Source: Diplonema japonicum
Taxonomy: Eukaryota; Euglenozoa; Diplonemea; Diplonemida; Diplonemidae
Length of the DNA: 64,000 bases
Assembly (NCBI GenBank): GCA_964019335.1
Contig: OZ025761.1
Location: 119,501-183,500, forward strand
Reading direction: 5' to 3'
Each line of letters starts with the position of its first letter. Within the stretch, counting starts at the first letter, position 1. Shown piece by piece: positions 18,432-28,092 of this stretch. The translations under genes and the position numbers were made by a program. A model generated the notes under the pieces. The model saw nothing but the letters and a program-made list of their open reading frames with translations, was not told the origin of the DNA and made no database searches.

Positions 18432-19402
18432 CTACAGGAAGTGGCCTGATCTTGCCCCCGGGTGCGTAACGCCCCGCGTGAATGGGTCTGCCTTCTGCTC
18501 GTGTGTGGAAACCCACTGGGCGTGGAGATTTGCCTGACGCTCCTCTACGAGAGTGTATATGTCAGCAATTATCTTATTTCCCATGAAGCCGAACTCCTGG
18601 TTTGGCACGCCCGCACCAGCCTCGTCGAAGTGCAGGTCCACCCCGACCTTCTCGCACCTCTGCAAAAAGCAACCGAACCTCCCGAGAGCTGCCTCGCGGC
18701 TCTGTGCTAGGACGAAGAAGTTGTCAATCCAGCACACACCCTGCTCCTCCGGCAGCAACACCGCGGTCCTCTGCGCGATAGCTGGCGCCCAACTCCACCC
18801 CATCGCCATCACGTCCATCACCACGGTGCTGAACTGAAACTCTCGCCCCGAAGAACTTCGCTACCGCGGGTGACAGCGGGAAATGGTAAAACCAACTCCT
18901 CGCATCTGCCGTCACAACATACCTTGCGCGTAGGAAGCGCTCGATCACCTCCAAGATCGGCGGCAAAAACATCTGGGGGGGTGGCTTCATCAAGAGGTTC
19001 AGCTTCCTGCCGTCCTGAACCAGACGGAGATCTCCCGACTTCTTTGGCACGGTGAACAGGGGGAGGATGACCTCCGGGTGGCGCGTCGGGAGGTGGCGAA
19101 GCATGCCCCGCGATGTGCCCCTCAAGTACCTCGGAGCCTCCATCTCTGTCAATGCCCCTTCCTTCAGCGCACCCAGCATGTTCACAGCAGATGACATCGA
19201 CGACACCGTCAAGGATCCCACGCTCGTCCAACTCTTTGAGGGCAGGGACACTGATCCTGCTTCTCGATATCGCCGCGATGTCGCCGTCTGAACCCCGCTG
19301 GGCGGGGCGAGACACCAAACAAACGCGGTTCTGCGTCATATCCAATGAAGGGATCAGCCGAGGGGAAAGTCTCGAAACCGTCCAAAGGGTCGTAGTCAGC
19401 AC
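18432..19402 (-). pseudogene. Reverse transcriptase/RNase H of the VIPER-like element, broken
   Basis: Minus-strand frame 19251-18724 carries the RT fingers and first palm Asp region (LFTVPKKSGDLRLVQDGRKL, then YVVTADARSWFYHFPL). A frameshift near 18835 moves the rest to frame 18824-18432: MGWSWAPAIAQRT and CWIDNFFVLA, in the position of the YxDD catalytic box with IDN for the usual DD. Directly after MGNKIIADIYT comes NLHAQWVSTHEQKADPFTRG, the very end of an RNase H domain, so almost all of RNase H is deleted. The N-terminal part is split between frames 19402-18818 and 19251-18724. Not functional. Confidence 0.8.
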
Positions 19403-19447
19403 CCTGGCTGACCTTGGCGGAACTGCGGAAAAAAGAAAAACGGAATT

Positions 19448-20425
19448 TCACCTGAGCAAAGAAGAAGTCTTTGCAGTCGCCCTCACTGTGTGTACCTCGG
19501 CCTGGGGGAGGTACCGCATCAATGCCGTCGTCGATGAGTGACGGGAGACAGCCCTCAATTCTTCCAGCGCAGCCCCCCTGCGCATTAGCGTGTGGAGCGC
19601 GCCCCTGCGGATGGAGTGGGCCGTGAGGCCTTTCGAAGCTTTGCCCATTGCTCTGTTCACGTGGGGGTATTTCACACCTTCGAACAGGAGGTCGTCCGGC
19701 CCAGCCTCCAGCAGCGTGCGTCCGATGTAAAGTCTGGCCCTCTCCGAGACGGCCACCCCCGTCGTGATGCCCAGTCGAAAAGGGTCCGACTTGGTGTTGG
19801 ACCAGTTCACGGCGATGTGTCCCGGCATGACCGTCACGTCCTTGCACTTCAGGCGGATGACATCCGAGCACCTGGCCGCCCCATACCAGGCGAGTTCGAG
19901 GACGGTTCGAACCTTCTCGCTCGATGTCTTGCGCATTGCCCTCCGAAGCTGTATGGGAGTAGCAGGAATCGCCTGCTTCTGTGGCCGCAAAGCCCCTTGG
20001 CGCCGGAGGCTGCGTTCGAAATCTCGGAGCGCTCTGCTCTGAACGGGGCCCTGTCCATACCTGGCTTCGGCTGCCCTGATGTTCACGCAGTACTGTAGCG
20101 CCGACTGCACCTTCAGGTCGTTCAGTGTCATCAACTTGGTGACGAAAAGGATGATGGCCCAAGGAGTGGAGGGGACGTCCCAGTGCTTCCTGAACTCCAG
20201 GAAACGTCTGTAGACCGACGTGATGCTGGCCCAGTACTGCTCGCTGAGGGCGCTCCTCATGTGCCGGCCGGCTTCCCGCGAGACCTGAGCGGGAATTCGG
20301 TGACTTTCGGCCTTCCTAACAACATTGTTTGTTTGTCGAGAGGGAGAGAGAGGAAGAAAATGTGAGTTTGGATAAGGGGCGTGGGGTACGTGGGGTGCAG
20401 GGGGAGAGGCTGTCAACGCTGTCAT
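19448..20425 (-). CDS. Tyrosine recombinase of the VIPER-like element, catalytically complete
   Basis: 325 residues from the ATG at 20425, which overlaps the gag stop as ATGA, suggesting termination-reinitiation. The C-terminal catalytic domain keeps every expected residue: Arg185 (GAARCSD), Lys212 (NTKSDPF), His270-x-x-Arg273 (AHSIRRG), His296 (SRHSS) and the nucleophile Tyr305 (RYLPQ). The N-terminal ~130 residues form the helical core-binding part. The enzyme would integrate a circular cDNA copy by site-specific recombination. No stop or frameshift is visible, in contrast to the adjacent RT. The frame stays open upstream to 20926 but there it only shadows gag. Confidence 0.88.
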   Translation of the reverse strand: MTALTASPPAPHVPHAPYPNSHFLPLSPSRQTNNVVRKAESHRIPAQVSREAGRHMRSALSEQYWASITSVYRRFLEFRKHWDVPSTPWAIILFVTKLMTLNDLKVQSALQYCVNIRAAEARYGQGPVQSRALRDFERSLRRQGALRPQKQAIPATPIQLRRAMRKTSSEKVRTVLELAWYGAARCSDVIRLKCKDVTVMPGHIAVNWSNTKSDPFRLGITTGVAVSERARLYIGRTLLEAGPDDLLFEGVKYPHVNRAMGKASKGLTAHSIRRGALHTLMRRGAALEELRAVSRHSSTTALMRYLPQAEVHTVRATAKTSSLLR

Positions 20426-21306
20426 TTCCTGCGCCGATCCCTCGATCCAGACCTGCCTCCTCTGCGGGATCTGCCCTCGTTCTCCCCGGACGCCCTGCCT
20501 TCCCTGCGGCTTTTGCCTCCCCTCGTTGTAGCGCTGTCCGTGAGCTTTCGCTTCCTGCGTCGACGGGTGAGCTCTTCGGCCAGGCGTTCTCCCTTTCTCA
20601 AAAAAGTAGGGACCGACTGCCCGTCGAACGCCTGCTGGATCGCGTCGGCGGCCTCCCAGTTGTCCCTGCTGCCCCTCTCTAGGGCCTGCAGGCGGACGAT
20701 GGCTCGCTCGGCGAGGCGGACAAGCGTTGAGTTTAGCTCCACCGGGTCTTGACAGCCAATGGCCATTACGATCTCCTGCAGGTCCTTGACCCGCATGCCT
20801 GCCTCCCAAGCGTGGGGCCCGACGGTCAGCTGCCTGAACTGCATGGCGATGTTGGCCACCACCATGGGGCGCTCGCCCGGCTCTAACCACGCCCACTTCG
20901 ACGGCTCTAAGGCTTGCAGACCCCATAGCGGTGGGGGAGCCTGAGTGTCGGGGTTGTCCTGTGGTGAGTCGTCGGCGCTTGGCTCGTCGCGAAAACCCTC
21001 CGAGTCCGCGGAAGACTGCGAGGCTAGGCGTCTGCGCCTTCCGTCGCGAATTCCGGGGAGGTTGACCCCAGTCGTACCCTCGGCGCTTGGCCCTCGATCA
21101 GCTCGGTCGGCTGAGAGTTCCAGCCGATGTCCCGACCCAAGGTGCGAACTCTCCACCCGGTCCCTAACCGTGGGGAGCAGCTCGGAGATAGCCCTTTGAA
21201 CGGCCTGCTCGACGAGCCGGTCGACCCTGGTTCTCTTAGGGGTCGCCTCACTCCGGCCTGGCGTCTGGCACGGAGGCGGGGAGGTGGGATCCAACCCTCT
21301 CTCCAC
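20422..21306 (-). CDS. Gag-like protein of the VIPER-like element
   Basis: About 290 residues, Arg-, Ser- and Gly-rich at both ends, with a basic tail (RRRKRKLTDSATTRGG...SGSRDRRRK) suited to nucleic-acid binding and a central helical part (ELNSTLVRLAERAIVRLQAL). No zinc knuckle. An upstream ATG at about 21330 (MPPKTAKAGGERVGS), right after the B repeat, is in another frame and hits a stop, and this frame lacks an early ATG. A single frameshift near 21300 would join them, so the protein is probably slightly damaged. It ends overlapping the recombinase start. Confidence 0.65.
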   Translation of the reverse strand: MERGLDPTSPPPCQTPGRSEATPKRTRVDRLVEQAVQRAISELLPTVRDRVESSHLGSGHRLELSADRADRGPSAEGTTGVNLPGIRDGRRRRLASQSSADSEGFRDEPSADDSPQDNPDTQAPPPLWGLQALEPSKWAWLEPGERPMVVANIAMQFRQLTVGPHAWEAGMRVKDLQEIVMAIGCQDPVELNSTLVRLAERAIVRLQALERGSRDNWEAADAIQQAFDGQSVPTFLRKGERLAEELTRRRRKRKLTDSATTRGGKSRREGRASGENEGRSRRGGRSGSRDRRRK

Positions 21307-21336
21307 CCGCTTTGGCAGTCTTCGGCGGCATTTTAC

Positions 21337-21510
21337 TTTTTTGTTGTTCGCACGAGCAAAAAAGGTTTTTTAAAAAGCTGCGAAAGTTTTTTGCTCGGCA
21401 CAAGTTGCATATAGTTATAAAATCATTTTTTGAAAGATAACTATTTGTAACAAAAAAAAAAAAAAAAAAAAAAAAAACAACGTCTTGTTGTCGTCCTTCG
21501 CCCAAAGTAC
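21337..21510 (-). repeat. Split direct repeat (B+A), 5' side of the retroelement
   Basis: B 21337-21451 followed by an A run and repeat A 21481-21510. B begins seven bases upstream (in coding sense) of the candidate gag ATG. Confidence 0.85.
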
Positions 21511-21564
21511 AAATGTGCAGAGGGAGGGTCACAAAAAAAAAAAAAAAAAAAAAAAGAAAGAAAC

Positions 21565-22506
21565 ATGGAAGGAACGAAAAAGGAAAAGCAGTCCTTGCTG
21601 CGAGCCGCGAAGCGCGACAGGCCGGAACCCTACAGCATGCTTCTATTCACCAGCTGTGTCGTGATGACCGTGTATCTATCGATGTTGGTGGTGAGCTTGA
21701 CGTGCCTCTATGGTGACCCTCCAAAAGATGTTTGGGCAGGGAAACGGGGCGGGACGTGCTGGGCCCCACTACCAGGCACTGCTGCACTCGTAACGGTAAC
21801 ATGGTTGCTCATGTTTTTCACAATGTGGGCCAACCCAGAGGTGAGGGCATGCGCTGTGAAACACGTTTCTGCCGAAACTTGCATCGACGAAGTGACATCC
21901 TGGAAGGCTGCCGTACCAAAGGTAGTCATGTGGGTGAAATGTTATCACGAGGCAAAGTTCCACCGCCACGGACAGGGCCATGAAGGGAACAAGGCGTACA
22001 CCCATGAAGCGATGAAAGCTGTCTTTTACGCATCCCACAAGGATGTTAGCCATGAATTCGTTCCCCCAGACCGTCCCACTATCGTGTCGTTCAAAACAGA
22101 AGTTGCGTATGAGGATGATGCAGCTAGGGTAGATATTGAAGGCCAGTACCTACGCTTTTTAAAACGAAATGAGAAGGATGTTTTTCAAGACCAAGGTGTT
22201 CAGGTGCGGCTTCACGGGTTCAAGCCTGCCATGCTGGTCATCCCGAATGTGAGCAGCTGTGTGCTGCCTAGTGCGTTTGCATTTTATGCGGTGGCTACCT
22301 TGCTTGGGATTCTGCCTGTTTGCCATCATGTTGTCATGACGAACATTGCAAAAACGGATTTCGTTCTTGTAAAAAGCCTCGCTGTTAGTCCTGTACCCAC
22401 TGCCCCTCCGAGGCGCAGCCTCCGTTCTCAAGCTCCTGCATCCCCACTTGCCAACCCTATACTTCCAATACGTGCTGAAGATAACTCAGCCTTAGATGTT
22501 TTGTGA
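21565..22506 (+). CDS. Multi-pass membrane protein, TMEM151-like
   Basis: 313 residues. Two N-terminal membrane segments (about 24-48 and 70-90) are followed by a soluble region with VMWVKCYHEAKFHRHG, FYASHKDVS and VSFKTEVAYED, then two more hydrophobic segments (about 228-265) and a Pro/Ser-rich tail. The two-TM start plus the xCYHxx block and following beta-rich region remind me of the TMEM151 family, which is widespread in protists but of unknown function; I hold that loosely. The A-rich leader (21533-21564) continues from the retroelement flank, so its original 5' region may have been displaced by the insertion 55 bp upstream. Confidence 0.6.
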   Translation: MEGTKKEKQSLLRAAKRDRPEPYSMLLFTSCVVMTVYLSMLVVSLTCLYGDPPKDVWAGKRGGTCWAPLPGTAALVTVTWLLMFFTMWANPEVRACAVKHVSAETCIDEVTSWKAAVPKVVMWVKCYHEAKFHRHGQGHEGNKAYTHEAMKAVFYASHKDVSHEFVPPDRPTIVSFKTEVAYEDDAARVDIEGQYLRFLKRNEKDVFQDQGVQVRLHGFKPAMLVIPNVSSCVLPSAFAFYAVATLLGILPVCHHVVMTNIAKTDFVLVKSLAVSPVPTAPPRRSLRSQAPASPLANPILPIRAEDNSALDVL

Positions 22507-22780
22507 TATCTTGAGCAATTCCCTCCCCCTCCCCTCTCTATTTTGTTTTTTTTTTCTCTTTTCTTTTTTCTTTCCTCCCTCTCTTTTCTACTTATATAAA
22601 AAGTAAAACCTTCAAAAAAAAAAAAGAGATAATAAAAACAGACGACCCCCCCTTCATGTTTTGTTTTTCCCCAAGTAAAAAAAAAAGGGGGAGGGGTTGG
22701 TTTCTAGCATTTTGTTTGTGCGCACGCTATATAAACTGGGATAAATACTGCACAGTGCATTAGAAAAAGAAAATGGTAGT
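22507..22780. other. 3' flank and low-complexity intergenic sequence
   Basis: T/C-rich then A-rich stretches and a C run. Nothing coding recognised up to the LRR3 leader. Confidence 0.5.
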
Positions 22781-23100
22781 CCTTGCAGTGGTGGTGCCAG
22801 CCGGCATGTCAGCGAACGAGGTGTTTGAGGGCATGCTCCTCTTCTTGACAACAAGGGAGCAACATTGTAGATGATCTGATACCCTCCGTGTCATTGGCCA
22901 GGCGATGTGGCCCTCAAGGGGCACGTGCGGAGAGAGGTCGGGTGCCTCCTGTGGCTGACTGGCAACGTGAGCAGCGGAGTTGCAAGCCGCAACCGGGAAC
23001 ATGCCCCGCCCGCTCCCCGTCCCCCAAAATAAGAGACCCTCAGCAGTGTTTAGCAACGCTATCACAGGAACAGCTCTTTGTCTATAAGAAAATAAAAAAA

Positions 23101-24140
23101 ATGAGCCTGACAGTGTTCATCAAGATGGGGAACAAGGAGACGCACGAGGTGGAACTAGTAAGCTATGACACTGTGAAGGACCTGTACAGGAAGGCGGGGG
23201 AGGCTGCTGGAGTAGAGGTGGGAACCTTCCTCTTGCACTTCGAAGGTGAAGAACTGGACGAGACTCTCGGTGGGAATGAGATACAGCACCTTGGGATGTG
23301 GGAGGGGTGCGAGCTCCTTCTCTGCTGCAATGTCCGCAACACGATGTGTGTCCTTTCACAGGAGCTGTCTTCAGAAGAGACAAGGAAGGCAATAGAACGG
23401 CGTTTGGAGGAGGACCCTGACCTTCTTCTTCAGGTAGATGCATCGGGTGTGAGCCGTCTTCGGCTTCACGAAGAGGACTTCCCTTTTGGCCTTCGTCACC
23501 TCCGAGTGACGGACCCTGGGCAGTGTGTGACCTCCATTGGGGATGGCTTCTTACGGACATGCGAGTCCCTTGTCACCCTTGACATCACCTCCCTTCAGGG
23601 TGTCCGGGAGGTGGGATGTGAGTACCTTAACCGTTGCAGGGCCTTGCAGGCTGTTGATCTTACCCCCTTTCGCAACATCACAAAGATTGAATATAATTTC
23701 CTCGCTGACTGCGGATCTCTGAGGTTGATCTGGGACCCCTTCAGAACGTGACGGAGGTGGGTTGTAATTTCATGTTTAATTGCAAGTCACTGCAGACACT
23801 TGATGTGGGCCCCCTTCGAAATGTCACGGTGATCGGTGGCTGTTTCCTCAACTCCTGCAGTTCCCTCACTTCTCTAGATCTTGGCCTTCGTGACGTAACG
23901 GCGGTGGGAGACTGGTTTCTCTGCAACTGCACCTCCCTCACATTTGTGGATCTCAGCGCGATGCGGAAGCTGCAAATGATGGGGCATGGTTTCCTCTCAT
24001 ACTGCTGTTCTCTGACCACCGTTGACTTCGGTACCCTGAGGGAGAGGCTGACATCTGTCGGGCTTGACTACATGGTTGGCTGCCACAAGGTACCTTATAT
24101 GAAACGCAAGCGGCCAGGGACACGCTGTGCTGTGTGTTGA
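23101..24140 (+). pseudogene. Ubl-LRR-CaaX gene with a 4-nt deletion (LRR3)
   Basis: Starts at an ATG (MSLTVFIKMGNKE) 33 nt after an ATCACAGGAACAGCT acceptor block. Ubl domain and invariant linker are intact and nearly identical in DNA to LRR2. In the LRR region, CTGAGGTTGATCTGGG replaces the CTGACAGAGGTTGATCTG-type sequence of paralogues, a 4-nt loss near 23719. The frame then reads a few unrelated residues and stops at 23751. The rest of the protein continues in another frame (23748-24140) with good LRRs and a CaaX end, CAVC. Recently disabled; a sequencing error is the alternative explanation. Confidence 0.8.
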
Positions 24141-24367
24141 GCCCCCCCCGAAAAATGACACAAAAAAGTGCTAATTTATTTCCTCCCAAAAAATAGACTA
24201 CGCATAACCCTGTAAAAATGTCTTCCTGTCGGGAGAGTACCCTACTTTTGTCTAAGGCACTTGAAACCAATCTTAGACCGTTGTAAAGAATATGCTCCCA
24301 CACACGGTTTAAGTGGGACAAACTGTGTGTATTTTTGACTTATGTGGTGCTCAAGCTTAGACGACAC

Positions 24368-24432
24368 AAAGTGCGCTATATTTTATAAGTACATATACAA
24401 TCAATTGAAAGAAAAAGAACGCATACCAAAAG
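24368..24432 (+). repeat. Partial copy of the 54.5-kb dispersed repeat
   Basis: GTGCGCTATATTTTATAAGT and GAACGCATACCAA shared with 12628-12690 and 54647-54705. Confidence 0.75.
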
Positions 24433-24484
24433 TGTTGTTAAATTACTGGAAGCCTCACAGGAGGGGCTTATTTATTGAAGTCAT

Positions 24485-24524
24485 TACTAGTTGGCCAGGG
24501 AAGACAAGTTGTTCTGTTTGCTGA
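24485..24524 (+). pseudogene. Tail end of a lost Ubl-LRR-CaaX gene
   Basis: Encodes GKTSCSVC then stop, matching the last codons of LRR5 (GKTSCSVC at 42300-42323) at DNA level. It lies 46 bp upstream of the pseudo-cyclase 1 ATG, the same order as LRR5 - cyclase 3. Indicates that an LRR gene once directly preceded cyclase 1. Confidence 0.75.
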
Positions 24525-24529
24525 GCCTT

Positions 24530-24570
24530 TTTTTCCTTTCTGAGATTTCTTTCCGCACTCACAACAGGCA
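24530..24570 (+). promoter_or_regulatory. Spliced-leader acceptor of pseudo-cyclase 1
   Basis: A T/C-rich tract (24525-24560) ends CTCACAACAG and the ATG follows after only four nt. The same CACAACAGG(C/A)AATG block precedes cyclases 2, 3 and 4. Inferred very short 5' UTR before leader addition. Confidence 0.55.
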
Positions 24571-26280
24571 ATGAGATGCACGCCACTGCTTTGCTTCATC
24601 CTGCCGACGGATGACGCTGCAACTATCTTCGTGAAGAAGCTGATCATGATTTCAGTGCTTTCATGTATGGTTATGATTGGTTTGAGCATCATATCAGTCG
24701 GTGGGAACACGTTCATTCAGGCAAGGAGGGTAGCAACTGTTGTGATCGCGGCGTCCGTGGGGGCGCAGCTCGTGATCGAGAAGAAGGTACGGTTTGGAGT
24801 ACTCGAGGCTTTTCTATACTTTATGGGTGTCGTGTTTTGCATGGGGGACCTTGTAGTAATTGCAGCGATGGTTGGGGAAAGGAAGTGGCCTTTCTTCATA
24901 CTGATGATTGATGTGTGCCTCGTGTGCAAGATGCCCACACGAGTCAGCACTATCCTCATAGCCATGCTCCTCACATGGCACCTTGTTGTTACAGCCGAGA
25001 GCTCTTTCCGCTTTGGGCTCTTCGACCTCTTCTTCCTAGCCAGCCAAGAGGACCGCTTCGAGGCTGTGGACTGCACTGAGCTCCCCTGCAAGGTACCTGT
25101 CACTCAAGCATGTATCGGTTTCGCTTCCAAGTCCATGATCTTCCTCCTGGACTTCTATTTCACCCGTGGCTTTGCATACGACCTCCAAAAGGAGCACGAC
25201 AAAATGAACAAAGTTATCACGGCGGCCGAGCAGATCTCCACCTCCCTCTCCCGCTTCGACCTCACCGCTGCTGAGTCTGTCATCAACGACGCCTCCCTCC
25301 CAGACCCCCTCTACGACTCTTTCAACCGCATCCTCTGCAACCTCCACATCTACCGTCCCTACCTTCCCCAGTCCTGTTTCCAGGGTGAAGACTTCACTGA
25401 TTCCTCTGAGTGTGGAGGGGAAAAGTCGCCCAGCGACTCGGATTCCTTTGCATCTACTAAGTCATTTGACTCCTCTGTAGCGTTCTCAGAAAACAAATTA
25501 GAATCCACGAAAGCACTCGAAGCCACGAGAGCACTCGAAAAGAAGCGATGTACCTTCACTGTGGCGAACATGCTTGGGTCACACAGCGAAGCATCGAGGG
25601 ACATCGTGGCATACCAAGTGAGGTACAAGGAGTTCATGGAGGAAGTCCTTTCCTGCTACTCCCGTGTGTCAGGTGTTGTGAGTGTTGTGGTTGGGGACCA
25701 TGTGCATGTTTCCTTCAATGCTGTGAGGAGGTGTGTAAGCCATGCTGTGAGTGCGATACAGGGGACAATGGATCTGCACACTGGGGCCCATGAGAAGGGG
25801 ATCGATGTGGTGACAGGGGTGGCGAGCGGGACAGCTTTCTGCGGCCCATTGGGATGTGCTGAGCTCATGTCGGTTGGAGTGATCGGACCCTCTGCTGTGG
25901 TGGCTTCTGTGGTTCAGGACTTTGCAAGGGCGCAGGGACTGAAGGTAGCCTGCAGTGGCAGTGTGTACAGCGAGGTGTCTCATGCCTTCACAATGCGGAT
26001 CGTGTTGGAAACGGTGGGGGTGGTGGGATCGAAGGCTGTTGAGCTTGGGTACGAGGTACTGGTGGAAAGCAATGACAAGGAGAAAGTCGAGGAGGAGTGG
26101 ATGTACCAGCTGGAGGAGCGTCCGTGGGATTCCTACAACACAGCAGGGAAGCAGTACCTCCTTGGGAACGTTGAGGAGGCCCTTCGTGTTCTGAGGATCG
26201 AACGGGTGAGGAGTGAAGAAGTTCTGGTCGCAGAGACCGTTTTGGTGAAGATTATTGAGAGAGGCATAACATGGAACTAA
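24571..26280 (+). CDS. Six-TM protein with degenerate class III cyclase domain (pseudo-cyclase 1)
   Basis: 569 residues. About six hydrophobic segments lie at ~24-43, 52-69, 78-100, 106-120, 127-142 and 184-198; the loop before the last holds three Cys (SQEDRFEAVDCTELPC). Residues ~200-272 are a helical linker ending NLHIYRPYLPQSCF, a signature seen upstream of protist cyclases. A Ser/Glu-rich segment (275-325) precedes a cyclase-like fold (326-500). The second metal Asp is kept (GDHVHVSFNA, D376). The first is Asn (VANMLG, N333); the VIGDxVNxAxR block reads VIGPSAVVASVV, so adenine-binding Asp, catalytic Asn and Arg are lost. Catalytic activity is unlikely; a regulatory or nucleotide-sensing role is inferred. 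Downstream is a WxYNxA helical tail (residues 519-540). Confidence 0.85.
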   Translation: MRCTPLLCFILPTDDAATIFVKKLIMISVLSCMVMIGLSIISVGGNTFIQARRVATVVIAASVGAQLVIEKKVRFGVLEAFLYFMGVVFCMGDLVVIAAMVGERKWPFFILMIDVCLVCKMPTRVSTILIAMLLTWHLVVTAESSFRFGLFDLFFLASQEDRFEAVDCTELPCKVPVTQACIGFASKSMIFLLDFYFTRGFAYDLQKEHDKMNKVITAAEQISTSLSRFDLTAAESVINDASLPDPLYDSFNRILCNLHIYRPYLPQSCFQGEDFTDSSECGGEKSPSDSDSFASTKSFDSSVAFSENKLESTKALEATRALEKKRCTFTVANMLGSHSEASRDIVAYQVRYKEFMEEVLSCYSRVSGVVSVVVGDHVHVSFNAVRRCVSHAVSAIQGTMDLHTGAHEKGIDVVTGVASGTAFCGPLGCAELMSVGVIGPSAVVASVVQDFARAQGLKVACSGSVYSEVSHAFTMRIVLETVGVVGSKAVELGYEVLVESNDKEKVEEEWMYQLEERPWDSYNTAGKQYLLGNVEEALRVLRIERVRSEEVLVAETVLVKIIERGITWN

Positions 26281-26339
26281 TCACTTTGTGGCGATTGTCT
26301 TTGAAATGATTGGTTTCCACCAGTTATCAAATGACACCA

Positions 26340-26480
26340 GCCTGCTTTTGGTCTCTGGTATGACGTTATACTTCATCCGTCGACGCTTCTGGCGACCAGG
26401 CCGTCTTTTCTCCTTTTCCTTTTTCATTTCGTTCTGTTATTTTCATTATTCTTTTCGGCAACAGACTGATACAGATCATC
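26340..26480 (+). repeat. Shared 3'-flank repeat of the cyclase genes
   Basis: GGTCTCTGGTATGACGTTA, CGTCGACGCTTCTGG and TTTTCATTATTCTTT.CGGCAA are repeated after cyclase 2 (34890-35020) and, inverted, at about 50165-50330 in the insertion within cyclase 5. Confidence 0.75.
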
Positions 26481-26518
26481 TCTGAGTACTCCTGCGGTAT
26501 AGTGTCCTGCACAACACC

Positions 26519-26895
26519 TGAAGCATGAGATCAGAGCGCTGTTGAGGGACAAGCTAGGCGAGCTCGCGCTGGGCGTGAGATTTTTGGAGGGATCGAGACG
26601 GGCATTGACGAGGAGAGGACGAACCTCTTACACAACGAGATGGCGCGAGGAAGAAGCTTGCGCAATTGCTCCTACATCCCAGAGCCTACGGCGACTTGTC
26701 AGGCACACGTGCCATTTGGCATTGCCCAGCCAACGCCGACCGCAAGTGGCTAGTGCAAGAACACAGGTCACCCACCCTATCCTAGAGGAACAGTTATGAA
26801 CGCATTGCATCCTCAACAACTCGCTAGTTGGTTTCAACGCCTAAGCTGCTGAACCTGTCACATATTGCAGGTTCCCTTCAAAGACACCTTTATTA
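26519..26895 (+). mobile_element. LINE2 3' fragment
   Basis: Begins with TGAAGCATGAGATCAG (compare LINE2 at about 10330) and ends with CCTGTCACATATTGCAGG plus TTCCCTTCAAAGACA. Inserted into the cyclase 3' flank repeat, since the inverted copy at 50.1 kb lacks it. Several deletions; no ORF. Confidence 0.7.
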
Positions 26896-27129
26896 TTTTT
26901 TCAACTCTCTGTTTTCGTATGCAGTATGTATTCACCAGCTTTTTTACTTTTTCGCTTTATAGTGCACAAGCCTTCGCGTCCCGGTCCACAACCCTTTTCC
27001 TGTCTATGTCATGTTCACATCCCTGTCCCCGTCCTGTGGTACGCGTCCCGTCCCTACGCGGTACCTGTCGTTTGTAAACTTTCAAAAAAAAAAAAGAAAA
27101 AAAGAAACCACACACACACACACACACAC

Positions 27130-28092
27130 ATGGACCGTATTCTAGGAGTTCTGGGGAGGACAGCGAAGTACGTGGGTATCCAGTCCACCCTCTTAGTGGG
27201 AAGCTGGACGCCTCACAGAGAGTTCCTGGAATACCTCACGGACGGCGGCATCGACACGGATAAGCTGAAAACAAAGCTGAGCGGCCTCCTGAAAGACCAG
27301 AAGGGCATAGACCTGTACTGCAAGGACATCACATGGGAAGGGGGGACACTGTCCATCCTGCTGGGGAAGATACCTGAAGGCGACGACACCGAGATCGAGG
27401 TGAGCGTGGCAGAGCTAACATGGCAGAGAAGCAACGAGTCGAAAGGAGGAGACACAATGGAAGAAATCGCCACCGGGTGGGCACAGAGTCTATGCTCCAT
27501 CTCCTTCAACCTCACTGTGACCGTTCGTCGGGACAATCAGACGTTGCTGCACCTGACAACCCCTGGCACTACTAAAGACGACACCCTTGAGAGCATGACT
27601 TGCGAGCTCAAAGATTTGTCCGTCTCCTGCAAGGGTGCTCCGGCCTTCTCAATCCAAAATGTGTTCTGTTCCGTCAGCAAGAACCCCACAGTCGAGGCGA
27701 ATGTCATATCTGCCACGGTGTCCCCTGCGGCCGTCAACACGATCTTCGAAGTTGTCAGGATTATCTTACCCGATTCCTGCCTCAACCCTCTTCCCTTGTC
27801 CGACTCTGATGTTGTCTTGGGGCTCACTGTCGAAAAGCTCAGGGCAGACAAGATGCAAAGGTTCACCGCCACCAACGCCAAGATCACCCTCACGTCCAAC
27901 GGTGAGAGCCACACCGTACTCGACTCTCCTGGTGAGCTGACCGTCGACGTGTGTAAGAAGGAGGTGACCGCCAAGGGGAAGAAGTCCAGCACGCAGTTGG
28001 TCGCAGGCATCTCTTCGAGTAGCCACGTTTCTGTTGTGCTGCCGAGTGAAATGCTGAGACGGGTGGCCATCAGCGCCACTGACGCTGTATGA
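27130..28092 (+). CDS. Unrecognised beta-rich protein, upstream member of a pair
   Basis: 320 residues from the ATG directly after a (CA)n repeat (27110-27129). No signal peptide or membrane segment. The chain alternates short beta-like segments (GTLSILLGKI, EIEVSVAELTW, LSVSCKGAPAFSIQNVFCSV, VISATVSPAAVNTIFEVVR), a rhythm seen in repeating-beta-groove lipid-transfer proteins such as VPS13/ATG2; this is a hint from composition, not a domain match. The stop is followed after ~140 bp by a second gene with the same character, so the two may be halves of one ancestral protein or partners. Function unknown. Confidence 0.6.
   Translation: MDRILGVLGRTAKYVGIQSTLLVGSWTPHREFLEYLTDGGIDTDKLKTKLSGLLKDQKGIDLYCKDITWEGGTLSILLGKIPEGDDTEIEVSVAELTWQRSNESKGGDTMEEIATGWAQSLCSISFNLTVTVRRDNQTLLHLTTPGTTKDDTLESMTCELKDLSVSCKGAPAFSIQNVFCSVSKNPTVEANVISATVSPAAVNTIFEVVRIILPDSCLNPLPLSDSDVVLGLTVEKLRADKMQRFTATNAKITLTSNGESHTVLDSPGELTVDVCKKEVTAKGKKSSTQLVAGISSSSHVSVVLPSEMLRRVAISATDAV

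Larger units (their letters stand above)
18192..21510 (-). mobile_element. VIPER-like tyrosine-recombinase retrotransposon
   Basis: Coding order on the minus strand is gag-like, tyrosine recombinase, RT/RNase H, which is the VIPER/TATE order known from trypanosomatids rather than the DIRS order (RT before recombinase). Ends carry repeats A (CGTCTTGTTGTCGTCCTTCG..., 18192-18221 and 21481-21510) and B (18222-18335 and 21337-21451) arranged A-B ... B-A in the same orientation, i.e. split direct repeats as in this element class. Homopolymer A runs (18162-18188 and 21452-21478) border them. The element is near full length but RT is damaged. Confidence 0.85.

Noticed and set aside
19209-20162. Minus-strand 317-codon frame
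   Set aside because: Alternate frame over the tyrosine recombinase and RT start; only its last part might carry an RT N-terminal piece, the rest is a shadow.
20426-20926. N-terminal extension of the recombinase frame
   Set aside because: It is the gag region read in another frame (Arg/Gly-rich, no fold); the ATGA overlap at 20425 is a better start.
27107-27130. CRISPR-like or regulatory reading of the (CA)n repeat
   Set aside because: A plain dinucleotide microsatellite before an ATG; no spacer structure anywhere in the window and the genome is eukaryotic.
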